In this document: one piece after another, positions 48,183-59,099 of the stretch
How positions within the stretch are numbered: position 1 is the stretch's first letter
Layout: every line of letters starts with the position of its first letter
Source of the DNA: Neocallimastix lanati (nom. inval.)
Taxonomy: Eukaryota; Neocallimastigomycota; Neocallimastigomycetes; Neocallimastigales; Neocallimastigaceae
Direction of reading: 5' to 3'
Assembly: GCA_016946835.1 (NCBI GenBank)
Contig: JACVTC010000015.1
Coordinates: 1,812,001-1,876,000 of the forward strand
DNA: 64,000 nucleotides
Position numbers and translations under genes: made by a program
The notes under the pieces: model-generated
What the model was told of the DNA's origin: nothing
The model's database searches: none
What the model saw: only the letters and a program-made list of their open reading frames with translations

Positions 48183-51100
48183 ATAAAAATAAAATAGCTT
48201 CATTACAATACAAATCCATTCCTAGTAGTACAAATGATTATAATAAGGAAGAAAAAGAAGATGCTTCCTATACTAATGAAACTCACAAAGAATCCGATAA
48301 TGAGAATGATGTAGAATTTATAGTTAGTGCGACAAAAAGGAAGTTGACGACTAACGATGAAACTAGTGAAAATAATGAAAAGAGACAACGTAAAAGTCTC
48401 AAAGATAATCCTACCCCTATAACAACTCCTGCAATAAGAAAGATAAAAGAGAAGGAAATAGAAAATAGAATAATTGTTAAAAATAAAAATCAACTACATC
48501 CTTCGATAATGGCGCAGCCTAATATAAATATTGAGAAAGCCAAAGAAAAACAAATTCGGAATAAAGAAAGAGCTAACTTTGGAAATAACAAGGGAAAAAG
48601 GAAGGAAAGGGAGGATAATATTACTATAAGAGAAAAGCAAAGTCTGGATTCTTCAAAACAAAGAAATAGCATCAGTACTACTAGTGATAAAATGCATCAA
48701 CGATTAAATAAAATAATCGATAATGAAAACGATAAAATTATTAAAACAAAACAAATCAATGAAATGGAAGTTATTGAAGTTCCTGAAAAGCTTAATGACG
48801 AAGGTCATGAGAATATTACATTACAGAAGCTCATAGATTTTCAAGAGCCTAAAGAAAAAGCAACAATTAGTAGAACGCTTAGGAACATCAAGATGTGTAA
48901 GGATCAGGAAGAATATGATGTTTTACAAGATTTGAATGAAACCAAGTGTAATATTAGTTTCGGTCAGCTCCTCAATGTTTCTCCAAAAGTCAGAAGTCAA
49001 GTAAGTCAAGGATTAAAATTAGAAAAACCTGAAAAGAAAATAATAGGTGCATTAAACAATACTATTGCTGCTGCTACTTTGGTAAATAATATTGATCACT
49101 CTTATATTAGCAAAAGTAAGGAAACCTCAGAAGAAGATATTGCCATGGTTGATGTAACAGTAGATGAAATTCCTGGTAAAGCACTTATTGATTCTTGTAG
49201 TAACCTCAATGTTATCACAAAAAAATTTTATGAGAAATTACCTGGAAATTATGAAGAAGTAGGTATTAGTCGTGGAAGGATACGTTTAGCGACTAAGAAT
49301 GATGAGTATTCGGAAGGAATCATTGTACGAATACCTGTTAAGATTAATGATTATAAAATGATAGTAGATTTTCGAATAATTGATGATGATGACCCATTTT
49401 ATGATTTGTTGATTAATTTTCAAACTCAAGTAGAACACAATCTTTTTATCCATCCTATAAGATATAGTTTATGTCAATTTAATTCTCAAGGACTAATCGA
49501 CGTTATAGCTCCTATTAATAATAATTTCCAAGAAGAAGAAAAATTAGTATGTATAGTAAGGAAAATACTTGAAGATGAAGACACAACTAATGAATTAAAG
49601 AAACTTGAAGGTCTATCTCCGCAAGAGTATATCCATGATGAAAAATTTTTAGCAAGCCTTTGTAAAGATTATAAAGATGTAATAGTAAAATTACTTGAAG
49701 AAAACTTGGACATTATAGCGACATCTTCTGAAGAATTAACACCGTCAGACTTGGCCCCTCATAAAATTAACTTGAAAGCGAACGCAAAACCTGTTAAACA
49801 AAGATGTTACAGAGTAACCAAATTTAAATCTGATATTATTAAAGAAGAACTAATTAAACTTATTAAGAAAAAGCTAGTTGTACCATCATATTCAGAATGG
49901 TCTTCACCTGTTGTTGTGGTCCCAAAGGCTAATGGAAAATGGAGATTGTGTGTGGACTACCGCAAGGTGAATGATCTAACCGAAAAAGACTCTTATGCCC
50001 TTCCTTATATTGACGAGATATTTGACAGTCTAGATGGTGCCAAAATCTTTACTACTATGGATCTATACTCAGGTTACCATCAAATCCTAATGGACGAAGA
50101 AAGTGTTGAAATAACCAGTTTTACAACCAAATTTGGCAACTACCAATTCAAAGTTATGCCTTTTGGATTAACTGGAGCTCCGGCTACCTTCCAACGGGAA
50201 ATGAATAGAATTTTATTTCCTTTAATTGGAAAATGTGTTTTCAACTTTATTGATGATATACTTATATATTCAAAAACTGTCGAAGAACATATCCAACACA
50301 TAAAACAAGTATTAGCAATCTTCAAGGAACATAAATTAAAAATTAATATTGAAAAATGTCACTTTATGCAAACGGAAGTTGAAGTTCTTGGTCACAAGAT
50401 TTCTACTAAGGGTCTTAGTCCTCAAAATAGTAAAATTGAAGCAATTAAAGCCTGGAAAGAACCCACGAATATACATGAGTTAAGATCATTCTTAGGTGCT
50501 GTAGGATATTATAGGAACTTTATAAATGAATATGCTCAAACCTCAGCTCCTCTTTGTAAGCTATTAAGAAAAGGCGTAAAATATAAATGGAATAATGAAC
50601 AAAAACAAAGTTTTACCAAATTAAAAGAAAAATTAATTAATGCTCCTATTTTAAAATATCCTGATTTTTCCAAAGAATTCATTATTCGAACAGATGCATC
50701 ATATGAAGGTATTGGTGGAGTTTTATTGCAGAAAGACGAATCGGAAATAGAACACCCGATTCATTTCATTAGCCGTAGCTTAACCAAAGCAGAAAAGAAT
50801 TATGGAATAACCGATTTGGAAGGAACGGCTTTATATTATTGTATTACTAAATTAAAACCTTATATTATGGGAAGCCCCTTTAGAACCATAGTTTTTACAG
50901 ATCACAAACCTCTACTAGGTTTATTTAATAATAAGGAACCGAATAATGCACGACAAACAAGATGGTGTTTGACTGCAAGTATGCTAAAAGTGGATATTCG
51001 CTATGAGCAAGGTAAAAAGAATGTAGTAGCCGACGCTTTATCTAGAATGAAGAACGATAAAGAACAAAAGGTATTAGCTATAAAAACGAATAAAGATGAT

Positions 51101-52267
51101 GAAAATGATTCACTTTCTAAAGTAATTAAAGAATTTATTGAAGAAAAATTTACAAAGATTGATGGTATAGATTATTTTATAGATGGAAATAATTATAGAA
51201 AACTTGTTACCGAAACAAATGAAAAACTAAAATTAATTATCGAAGCACATCATGTTGGCCATGAAGGTTATTATAAAACATATCAAAGACTTAGAAAAAG
51301 TTACTACTGGAATGATATGGTCAACGATATAAAACGGATAATTTCAAAATGCGAAAAATGTCAGTTAAATCGCCCTCAGCCATATCCAGAACCAACCGAA
51401 AACATTCCAACAGAAGTTGAAGGCCCTTTTACTCATCTTGGACTTGATATTATTGGTCCCTTAATAAAAACTGGTAATAAAAACCAATATATCATTGTTG
51501 CGGTGGATTATTTCACAAAGTGGGTGGAGGCTGAACCTACTGAAAATATTACATCTAAGGACATCATTAAGTTTTTAATAAATGTTTTCGCTAGACATGG
51601 AGTTCCTCAAGTCATTACAACGGATAATGGCGTTCAATTCACATCGGATATGACTAAAATATTCCTGGACTTATATGATGTTTACGTAAAATTTACCACT
51701 ACCTATCACCCAGAAAGTAATGGATTGGTTGAAAATAGGAATAAAGAAATTGGTAAATTATTGAGATTACTTGGTGAAGAAAATAAAGACTGGGATGAGG
51801 TATTACCTTCAGCCTTGTGGGCCCTTAGAACTACAAAGAATTCTGTAACCAAACATTCTAGCTTCGAATTAGTTTATGGTCGTGAGGATCAACAGCCTTT
51901 CGACATTGCTGCTAGACCTACACAAGGAGTGAATAAATCTTCAGATGAAATTCTTTTAGAAAAATTTATCTCACATTATAGGTGGACCATGGAAGCAGCT
52001 GAAAATGTAAAGAACGCAAGTAAATATTGGGCCAATCGAAGGGAAGAAAAAAATAGCATGAAAAATTACAAAAACATAAGAATCGGTGATTTAGTTCTTG
52101 TTCGAAATTTTAGTCGTTCTAAATTAGAACCTTATTTTGTCGGTCCTTTAAAAGTAATAAAAAAACAATTTAATACCGTAACACTTGCGGACCCAAATAC
52201 TATGATTCAAATGAATCGTAATGTTCATTTGAAAAATATAGTAAAGTATAACTCAGCTATAGATTAG
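48155..52267 (+). CDS. Element C pol: protease, reverse transcriptase, RNase H, integrase
   Basis: Read by -1 frameshifting, so it has no start codon of its own; the first TTG (48344) is not convincing. A charged linker comes first, then an aspartic protease near 49150-49450 whose active site reads A-L-I-D-S-C-S rather than D-[ST]-G, as in B and E. Reverse transcriptase (about 49780-50400) has M-D-L-Y-S-G-Y, M-P-F-G-L and F-I-D-D-I-L-I-Y. RNase H (about 50690-51060) begins R-T-D-A-S-Y. Integrase has an H-H-C-C finger (about 51240-51370), a core with L-D-I-I-G-P, T-D-N-G-V-Q-F and N-G-L-V-E-N, and a C-terminal G-P-L-K-V-I module. No chromodomain. The whole frame is open. Confidence 0.93.
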   Translation, partial: PLKGRGSTPYKNKIASLQYKSIPSSTNDYNKEEKEDASYTNETHKESDNENDVEFIVSATKRKLTTNDETSENNEKRQRKSLKDNPTPITTPAIRKIKEKEIENRIIVKNKNQLHPSIMAQPNINIEKAKEKQIRNKERANFGNNKGKRKEREDNITIREKQSLDSSKQRNSISTTSDKMHQRLNKIIDNENDKIIKTKQINEMEVIEVPEKLNDEGHENITLQKLIDFQEPKEKATISRTLRNIKMCKDQEEYDVLQDLNETKCNISFGQLLNVSPKVRSQVSQGLKLEKPEKKIIGALNNTIAAATLVNNIDHSYISKSKETSEEDIAMVDVTVDEIPGKALIDSCSNLNVITKKFYEKLPGNYEEVGISRGRIRLATKNDEYSEGIIVRIPVKINDYKMIVDFRIIDDDDPFYDLLINFQTQVEHNLFIHPIRYSLCQFNSQGLIDVIAPINNNFQEEEKLVCIVRKILEDEDTTNELKKLEGLSPQEYIHDEKFLASLCKDYKDVIVKLLEENLDIIATSSEELTPSDLAPHKINLKANAKPVKQRCYRVTKFKSDIIKEELIKLIKKKLVVPSYSEWSSPVVVVPKANGKWRLCVDYRKVNDLTEKDSYALPYIDEIFDSLDGAKIFTTMDLYSGYHQILMDEESVEITSFTTKFGNYQFKVMPFGLTGAPATFQREMNRILFPLIGKCVFNFIDDILIYSKTVEEHIQHIKQVLAIFKEHKLKINIEKCHFMQTEVEVLGHKISTKGLSPQNSKIEAIKAWKEPTNIHELRSFLGAVGYYRNFINEYAQTSAPLCKLLRKGVKYKWNNEQKQSFTKLKEKLINAPILKYPDFSKEFIIRTDASYEGIGGVLLQKDESEIEHPIHFISRSLTKAEKNYGITDLEGTALYYCITKLKPYIMGSPFRTIVFTDHKPLLGLFNNKEPNNARQTRWCLTASMLKVDIRYEQGKKNVVADALSRMKNDKEQKVLAIKTNKDDENDSLSKVIKEFIEEKFTKIDGIDYFIDGNNYRKLVTETNEKLKLIIEAHHVGHEGYYKTYQRLRKSYYWNDMVNDIKRIISKCEKCQLNRPQPYPEPTENIPTEVEGPFTHLGLDIIGPLIKTGNKNQYIIVAVDYFTKWVEAEPTENITSKDIIKFLINVFARHGVPQVITTDNGVQFTSDMTKIFLDLYDVYVKFTTTYHPESNGLVENRNKEIGKLLRLLGEENKDWDEVLPSALWALRTTKNSVTKHSSFELVYGREDQQPFDIAARPTQGVNKSSDEILLEKFISHYRWTMEAAENVKNASKYWANRREEKNSMKNYKNIRIGDLVLVRNFSRSKLEPYFVGPLKVIKKQFNTVTLADPNTMIQMNRNVHLKNIVKYNSAID

Positions 52268-52290
52268 CTTGAGTCTTAGTGGGGGCATCT

Positions 52291-53129
52291 TGGTAAAGAA
52301 CGAACATATAATAGATTATTAATTAGAATTTCAACTTACTTTAGAATCCATTATATTATTCTTTACTTAATATTACTTTACTATATTTTCTATACTAAAA
52401 TATTTTCTAAATATATTTTTTTTTATATTTTTATTAAAAGTTTCTAAAATATTATCAATAATTCTATATTTTTACTATTAATATCAATATCTATAATTTA
52501 CCTTAAATTTTATTATTTTATTAAAGTGTTTATTATCAATATTAATATTTTATTTTTATTTTCAAATATATTATTATATTATTATTATATTGTATCAATA
52601 TTAAAATTGTATTCTTTTTAGTATTTTATTTTATTTTTAAATTGATTATTTAATATTTTTTTTATTCCCCACAAATAAAATCAAATCTTAATTGATTAAT
52701 AATAAATATTAAATATATTATAGTTTTTAAATTTATTTTATATAAAATATAAGAATATTATATTAACATTCTTGATTAAAATAACTTTATTTTTCTGTAA
52801 AATCTTTTTAAATTTTGCTTGTTACTTTTCGTATATATTAAATAATTTAGTTTTAGTATATGAAAAATAATATAAAATTATATAAACAAAATTTATTAAA
52901 ATAAAAATACTTATGAATTAGTTAATTTAAATTAATATAAAATTTTAAGTAATTAGTAATAGTAAATATTTTTTTTTTAAATATGATAATAAAATGTAGA
53001 AAGGCTTTACATATTTATTTTTTTTCAAAAAGTATAAATAAGTGAAGTTTTTCAATAATTAAAATGTGGACAGAAAAATATTAAAAATAAATAATTAAAT
53101 AAAATTCTAATAAAACCCGAACCATAACA
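52291..53129 (+). repeat. LTR of element C (3' copy)
   Basis: Partner of 44122-44960. TATA-like motif at 53027-53042. Confidence 0.93.
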
Positions 53130-53184
53130 GTGTTGTTACGGTACAATTAAATAAAGAAAAATTAAACTATTTAAAGAAAATATT

Positions 53185-53843
53185 TGTTAAGATAATAACT
53201 GAATTTCAATTCAATTTCAATTTCGATAATTCAGTTATTTGAATTTCAATATTAATAAAAAATAATAATATAATAATTATTATTAAATTAACTTTATTAA
53301 AATATTTAGGAATTAGTCTAGGCCAACTAATTACTAAATATTATTAACATATTGAATTTAATATATATTAAATAATGTAAACACGTGATTGTCATATTAA
53401 ATTAATTTCTACATATTATATTTTAATTATAAAATATAATATTTAGCTATATTAGATTCTTATATTTTATTTATATTAAATATTTATATTATTATCTTAT
53501 TTTATATTATCAATATCAAACTTTTATTAATGCTATTACATATTCATATTAATAATTAATATTTTAAAAATTAATTATTTTATATAAATACATGTTTAAA
53601 TTCTTTTGATTAATCCTTTGTAGGATTATTGTAATTTAAATTATAGTAATAATTATATAAAATAATAATGTAATAAAATATTATTAAGATTAAATAAAAT
53701 TTATATTTTAGATAAAAACTTAATTATAAAATTTACTAATAACAATATGTTTTAAATAAGAATAAAATTAAATTATTAATTAATTACTATAATTTGGCAT
53801 CTTGACCTAATCGTTAAGACCAAATTATCTTAAAACTTTGACA
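53185..53843 (+). repeat. Solo LTR, family I, copy a
   Basis: TGTTAAGATAATAAC to CTTTGACA. Flanked by ATATT at 53180-53184 and 53844-53848 (5-bp duplication). Near the end is a hairpin around TTTGGCATCTTGACC and GTTAAGACCAAA. No internal coding region, so it arose by LTR-LTR recombination. It is an inverted homologue of 56278-56917. Confidence 0.88.
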
Positions 53844-53848
53844 ATATT

Positions 53849-54631
53849 AAAGTAAAAAATATCATTAACAATTATAAATAAATAATAAAAAAATTGAATA
53901 TTAAAATATTAGTTATAGAATATTATAAAGTTAAATAAAAATAATTAGATGTATTAAAAAATCATGTATTAATTATATTATTTAATATTGTAAAATTTTT
54001 ATATAATATTTTAATAATTTAGAAAATTTAAGTTTATTATATTTTTATTATTATATTTTTATTATTAAATTTTTATTATTAATTTTTTTTATTTTTATTT
54101 TTAATCCAATCAAATAAATATTTTATTAGTATAAAAAAGAACAAAGTAACACAATACTTTTGTTCTCTCCCTTTTTTTCTTATGACTTTATTATTATATT
54201 ATTTTTTTAATATTTTCTAAAAGTTAAATAATAAATTAAATAGTTTAAAATAAATTAAAATTTATTAAATAGTTTTTTCTAAATTTAGTGTTTTAAAAGT
54301 GTTTAATTAATAGTTTTTTGTGTTTAGTGTATAATATTAAGATAAGTATAGTATAAAATTAGTTTAGTAATAGATTAGTTGTATTAAACATTTTATAGAA
54401 ATAGTAATAGATTTAGAGAAATTGTTTAGTTTATATTAGAATAGTTTAGATTAAGATATTAGTTTAAGTTATTTTAACTTAGTTTAGATTCTTTTAGATT
54501 AGGATAGTTTAGACTAAAATTAGAGTAGTTTATTAATTAATTTAGGTTTAGAATTAGAGAATATTATTTTAAATTTTTCCTTATTATTAGAATACATTAT
54601 TTTATTAATAAAATCTTCAGATCTTGTACCA
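53849..54631. other. AT-rich DNA between solo LTRs
   Basis: No gene. The part from about 54300 is rich in repeated TTTAGT, TTAGATT and AGTTTAG strings, without a sustained frame. Confidence 0.5.
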
Positions 54632-54635
54632 GTGT

Positions 54636-55161
54636 TGATAAAGAATAGAATAATAATTATATTTTTAATTAAATTTTTAATAATTTATTATATAAAAATA
54701 TATTATTATATTCTTTACTATTAATAATTTTCTTATATTCTATATAATAATTTTTTTATATTAATTATATTTTATTATTTTAAATATTAAATTTATGTAA
54801 TTAATTAATTCATATGATTGGTTTTAATAATGTAATTAAATAATATAAAATATGTATTATCCATATTATTTTATGAAGGGGGCCTTTCTGAGAAAAGAAA
54901 TAGTAGAAATAGTAGTGATAATGAAATAGGAATAATAATTGAAAGGTTTCCCATATTGTTATTAAATAAATATTAATATTAATAAAGTATTTTTAACAAT
55001 AAAATAATTATATAATTTATAAATAATAAATATTTTTAATAATAGTTCTTTAAATAAAATTTATAATATGTAATAATAAATTCTTTTAGTGTAATTTAGT
55101 AATTAGTTCATTTATCTATTTAATTAATGTTCACACTCCTTTTCTAATATGAACCTCAACA
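54636..55161 (+). repeat. Solo LTR G (B/C/E-like lineage)
   Basis: TGATAAAGAATAG to GAACCTCAACA, resembling the C LTR ends (TGGTAAAGAACG and GAACCATAACA). Flanked by GTGT at 54632-54635 and 55162-55165, a perfect 4-bp duplication. Confidence 0.85.
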
Positions 55162-55165
55162 GTGT

Positions 55166-55721
55166 AAAAGGTAAGTTTATTATTAACTAAAATAACGAAT
55201 AACAATTAAATCTAAAGGCTAAGATAACTTAACACCTCTCTATTCGAGTTGTTAATAATAAACACTAAATTAATTAATTTTATAACTATTATTTCCTATT
55301 ACACTAGAATATAGCGCAGCACTTTATAACTCTATTTGTTATCAGTTATTGGGCTTACACTGAGTAATATATTTTATTTAATAATTATATTTTATTTATT
55401 AATATTAATATTTATAACAACAATTTACGTTAATAGTAACGCTAGTGCGTTACAGTTACAAGTTCAATTATTATTTATACATGTCAATAATATTATTATT
55501 GGTAAATAATTTAATTTAACTTAGTTTACTAATCACTAAATAAAATATATTTAACTAAGTATTTAACTATATAATTAATTATAAAATAATAAAATTTAAT
55601 GTACGAAATTAACAAAAGATTTTATTTGATTAGCCGAAATTGCTAGCTGTTTAGAGATACGTTACGTAACCAAAGAATTATCATTGGATAGTCTTGAAGT
55701 TACCATGTATCTGTTACAGAT
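55166..55721. other. AT-rich DNA between solo LTRs
   Basis: Contains short G+C-richer bits (about 55300-55350 and 55625-55700) that I cannot identify. No frame of note. Confidence 0.4.
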
Positions 55722-55725
55722 TGAG

Positions 55726-56221
55726 TGTTAAGGAATGAACAAATAATGTTAATTTTATTATTTTTCATAAAAATAACTTAACCACTAAAATTAAATTATT
55801 TATTTCCTTACTTGGGGAACTTTCTTATGTTCTATTACTGCCAAATTATTACTAATATTAAATTTATTATTATTAATATAAATTCTTTATTAATATCAAT
55901 ACTTTATTATTAAAATTAATACTATATTATTAATATCAATATTATTATCAATATCTTGTTTTATTAATGATTTATTCTATCAATATTTTATTATTAAAGA
56001 AAATTTTATTTTACAAATATTACTAATACAGATTATTTATTATTAATAAAAATTAATATAATTAATAATGATTTAAAAATATTTTACTTAAATCCATGAA
56101 TAATTTTTATTAAATAAATAAATAAAATATTTTAAAAAAAAGATATATTTTAATTTTTAATTTTTTTTTTATTTTAGTGTTTATTTCTATATTTATTATT
56201 GATCTGTCCCGAACCTCAACA
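55726..56221 (+). repeat. Solo LTR F (B/C/E-like lineage)
   Basis: TGTTAAGGAATGAAC to CCCGAACCTCAACA. Flanked by TGAG at 55722-55725 and 56222-56225, a perfect 4-bp duplication. Confidence 0.85.
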
Positions 56222-56277
56222 TGAGTGATAAATAACAAAATTATTAAATTAAAATAAATAATAAAGAACAAATTCTT

Positions 56278-56917
56278 TGTTAAAGTTTTAAGATAATTTG
56301 GTCTTAACGATTAGGTCAAGATGCCAAATTATAGTAATTAATTAATAATTTAATTTTACTCTTTATTTACATATTGTTATTAGTAAATTTTATAATTAAG
56401 TTTTTATTTAAAATATAAATTTTATTTAATCTTAATAATATTATATTACATTATTATTTTATATAATTATTACTATAATTTAAATTACAATAATCCTACA
56501 AAGGATTAATCAAAAGATTTAAACATGTATTTATATAAAATAATTAATTATTAAAATATTAATTATTGATATGAATATTAATATAAGTTTGATATTGATA
56601 ATATAAACTAAGATAATAATATAAATATTTAATATAAATAAAATATAAAAATCTAATATAGCTAAATATTATATTTTATAATTAAAATATAATATGTAGA
56701 AATTAATTTAATATGACAATCACGTGTTTACATTATTTAATATATATTAATTTCAATATGTTAATAATATTTAGTAATTAGTTGGCCTAGACTATTTCCT
56801 AAATATTTTAATAATAATTATTATATTATTAATTATTAATATTGAAATTCAAATAACTGAATTATTGAAATTGAAATTGAAATTGAATTAAATGTAAATT
56901 CAGTTATTATCTTAACA
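56278..56917 (-). repeat. Solo LTR, family I, copy b
   Basis: Inverted homologue of 53185-53843 along its full length. Flanked by TTCTT at 56273-56277 and 56918-56922 (5-bp duplication). The pair bracket about 2.4 kb as a large inverted repeat, but each has its own duplication, so they are independent insertions. Confidence 0.88.
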
Positions 56918-56922
56918 TTCTT

Positions 56923-57885
56923 GTCTAACTTAACCCAAAAATTAATCCATTATAAAAAAAATTAAATCCATATTAAAAAAAATTTAATTAAAAATAATTA
57001 AAATAAAATAATAATAAATTAATTAATCATTAATAATTTTAATTAAAAACTAAAATAAATTAATAAAAAATATTTTTCTAAAACTACAAATAAACAAAAT
57101 AATAAACAAATTTAATAAATTATAAATAACAAATAAACAAACTTATAAACATCTCAAAATTAAAATTAAATAGTTAAATAATTAAGTTACTTTTATTTAA
57201 AATAATGATTATTTTATTTATTTTATAACTCAACTTTTATAAACAAATTGTAATTAAAATCACATTTTAAAACTCATCTTTATTAATATTTTAAATGTAA
57301 ATATTGTTTAATTTAATAATAAATTATTCTTTATTTCTCTTTTATTAATTTTATTATTTTTAATGTAAATAGTTTAAAATCAAAGAAAAATATAAAAATA
57401 TGTAAATATTTCTTATAAATTATTCTTTATTATTAATTATTTAATAAATTATTATAGATATTTTATTAGTTTTAATAATCAAAAAGTATGATTATTAATT
57501 ATTTAATAAATTATTATATATATTTTATTAGTTATTAATAATCAATTTTATTATTAAAATTTAAAATAAATTAGTATAAATAATAAATATTTCATTTTAT
57601 TATTTTATTAGTTTTAACAATTATTTTATTAATTTAAACAAAATTAATTATTAAATAAATAAAGATTAATATTAAAATAAAAATAAATTTTTTTAATAAA
57701 ACATTTTTGTGTTTAATAATAAAACATATTTATTTTTTTTTTAAAATTTTTAAATCTATTTTATTCAGTATTTATCCTCTTATTCACTTCTACAAAATTT
57801 AACTTTTGTAGATTAAGAATATCAGGTATAAATCATGAGTGATACGAAATATTAATAAATAGTTAAAATTAGTAAAATTGTTGAT
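56923..57885. other. AT-rich DNA
   Basis: A/T-rich with TATTTTATTAGTT repeats near 57470-57610 and a small hairpin TACAAAA/TTTTGTA at about 57792-57812. No gene recognised. Confidence 0.4.
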
Positions 57886-57890
57886 AGTAA

Positions 57891-58536
57891 TGTCAAGGAT
57901 TTGATACAAATTAATTTACATTTAATACTATAAAAATAACAATTTAATTATAAATATAATTTGTATTCCTTAAATCCTTGTACCGTTCATAATCTAATTA
58001 ATATTGTATTACATATTAATTAATATTATCCCTTTTATACATTATTGAACCCCTAATATATTAATTGATTAATATTGTTTTACATATTAATTAATATTAT
58101 CCCTTTTTATATTAATCAATATAGTTGAATATTATTTATAAAAATTGTTTTTTTATTAATTATATTATTTTATATATTATCTTATATTATATATGTATTA
58201 TTCTATTACTTTATATATTAAAATTATATTTTATATTGTTATCTTTAAATTAGTATTTATTAAAATATATTATTAAATATTTTATATTGTTTTTCAAAAA
58301 TATAAAAGAACTAAAAAATATTCTTTTTTAAATCTTTGTAAGATTATTATTTACAAATAATCTGATAACTTTATAATAAAACATATTAAATAAAATATAA
58401 TTAATTAAAAGTTTAATAATAAAATAATATTTTATAATTTGAATAAATTAATTTAAAAAATAAAATAATATCCATAAGGTTATTAGATTAAAGGCTTCCA
58501 ACCAAGTTTACCTTTAATCTAAGTACCAACTCAACA
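57891..58536 (+). repeat. Solo LTR K (related to family I)
   Basis: TGTCAAGGATTTG to CCAACTCAACA. Flanked by AGTAA at 57886-57890 and 58537-58541 (5-bp duplication). It shares a TCTTTGTAAGATTATT-type motif and a terminal hairpin (TTAGATTAAAGG with CCTTTAATCTAA) with the family I LTR plan. Confidence 0.8.
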
Positions 58537-58854
58537 AGTAAGAATAATATAGTTTTTAAAGTTAAAATAGTTTATTTTATGTTTAGTATAATAGAATATA
58601 AATAAAAACAGGGAGTTAGTTAGTTTAAGAAAGAGATATGTATATTCTAGAGATAATTATATAATAATATTGAATTAGAGGAGTAATTAATATTCTTATA
58701 TAGATTATAATAGAATAATAATTACATAATTGGTATTACTTAAATTAAATAAAGATAAATAATAATAAAAGATTGACATATTTAAATTATTGTGTGAATT
58801 ATTATTAAGTATAATTATTCTTATAGAATTTATTAAGTGTTTACACATAAGATT

Positions 58855-58971
58855 ACACCCTGATCCATATACAAGTTAAAAATCTTGTATCATGAGTGTG
58901 TAATAATTCTATTAAGAACTAACTCAAAATAGAATTATTAACTACAACTTAACGACTAATTCATTAAGTTG
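58855..58971 (+). promoter_or_regulatory. Three consecutive hairpins upstream of element E gag
   Basis: Stem 1 is ATACAAG (58869-58875) with CTTGTAT (58884-58890), plus outer ACAC/GTGT. Stem 2 is TAATAATTCTATT (58901-58913) with its exact complement (58928-58940). Stem 3 is CAACTTAA (58945-58952) with TTAAGTTG (58964-58971). It probably belongs to the RNA leader of the gypsy element that follows. Confidence 0.65.
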
Positions 58972-59099
58972 AGAAAATAAAATAAAATAATTTTTTTTTA
59001 CTTATAGAGTATATTATAAAATTAATTATAATAATAACACAAAAAGCAAAAGAAGAATTGTTTGTATAAATTTGATTTTAAAAATATATTTTTGAATAA

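Larger units (their letters stand above)
44122..53129 (+). mobile_element. Ty3/gypsy retrotransposon C, young, looks whole
   Basis: The 839-bp LTRs 44122-44960 and 52291-53129 differ at about two positions, so the insertion is recent. Parts: primer site 44968-44984, leader with modules X and Y and four tandem hairpins, gag, -1 frameshift signal, pol, purine tract GTGGGGGCATCT, LTR. Before D arrived, the bases GTGT (36796-36799) lay directly before C's LTR, and GTGT follows it (53130-53133). That is a perfect 4-bp target duplication placed 13-16 bp upstream of tRNA-Asn. It is closely related to B and E. I see no breaks. Confidence 0.93.

Noticed and set aside
53185-56917. A large composite inverted-repeat transposon bounded by the family I repeats
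   Set aside because: Each repeat has its own different 5-bp duplication, so they are independent solo LTRs.
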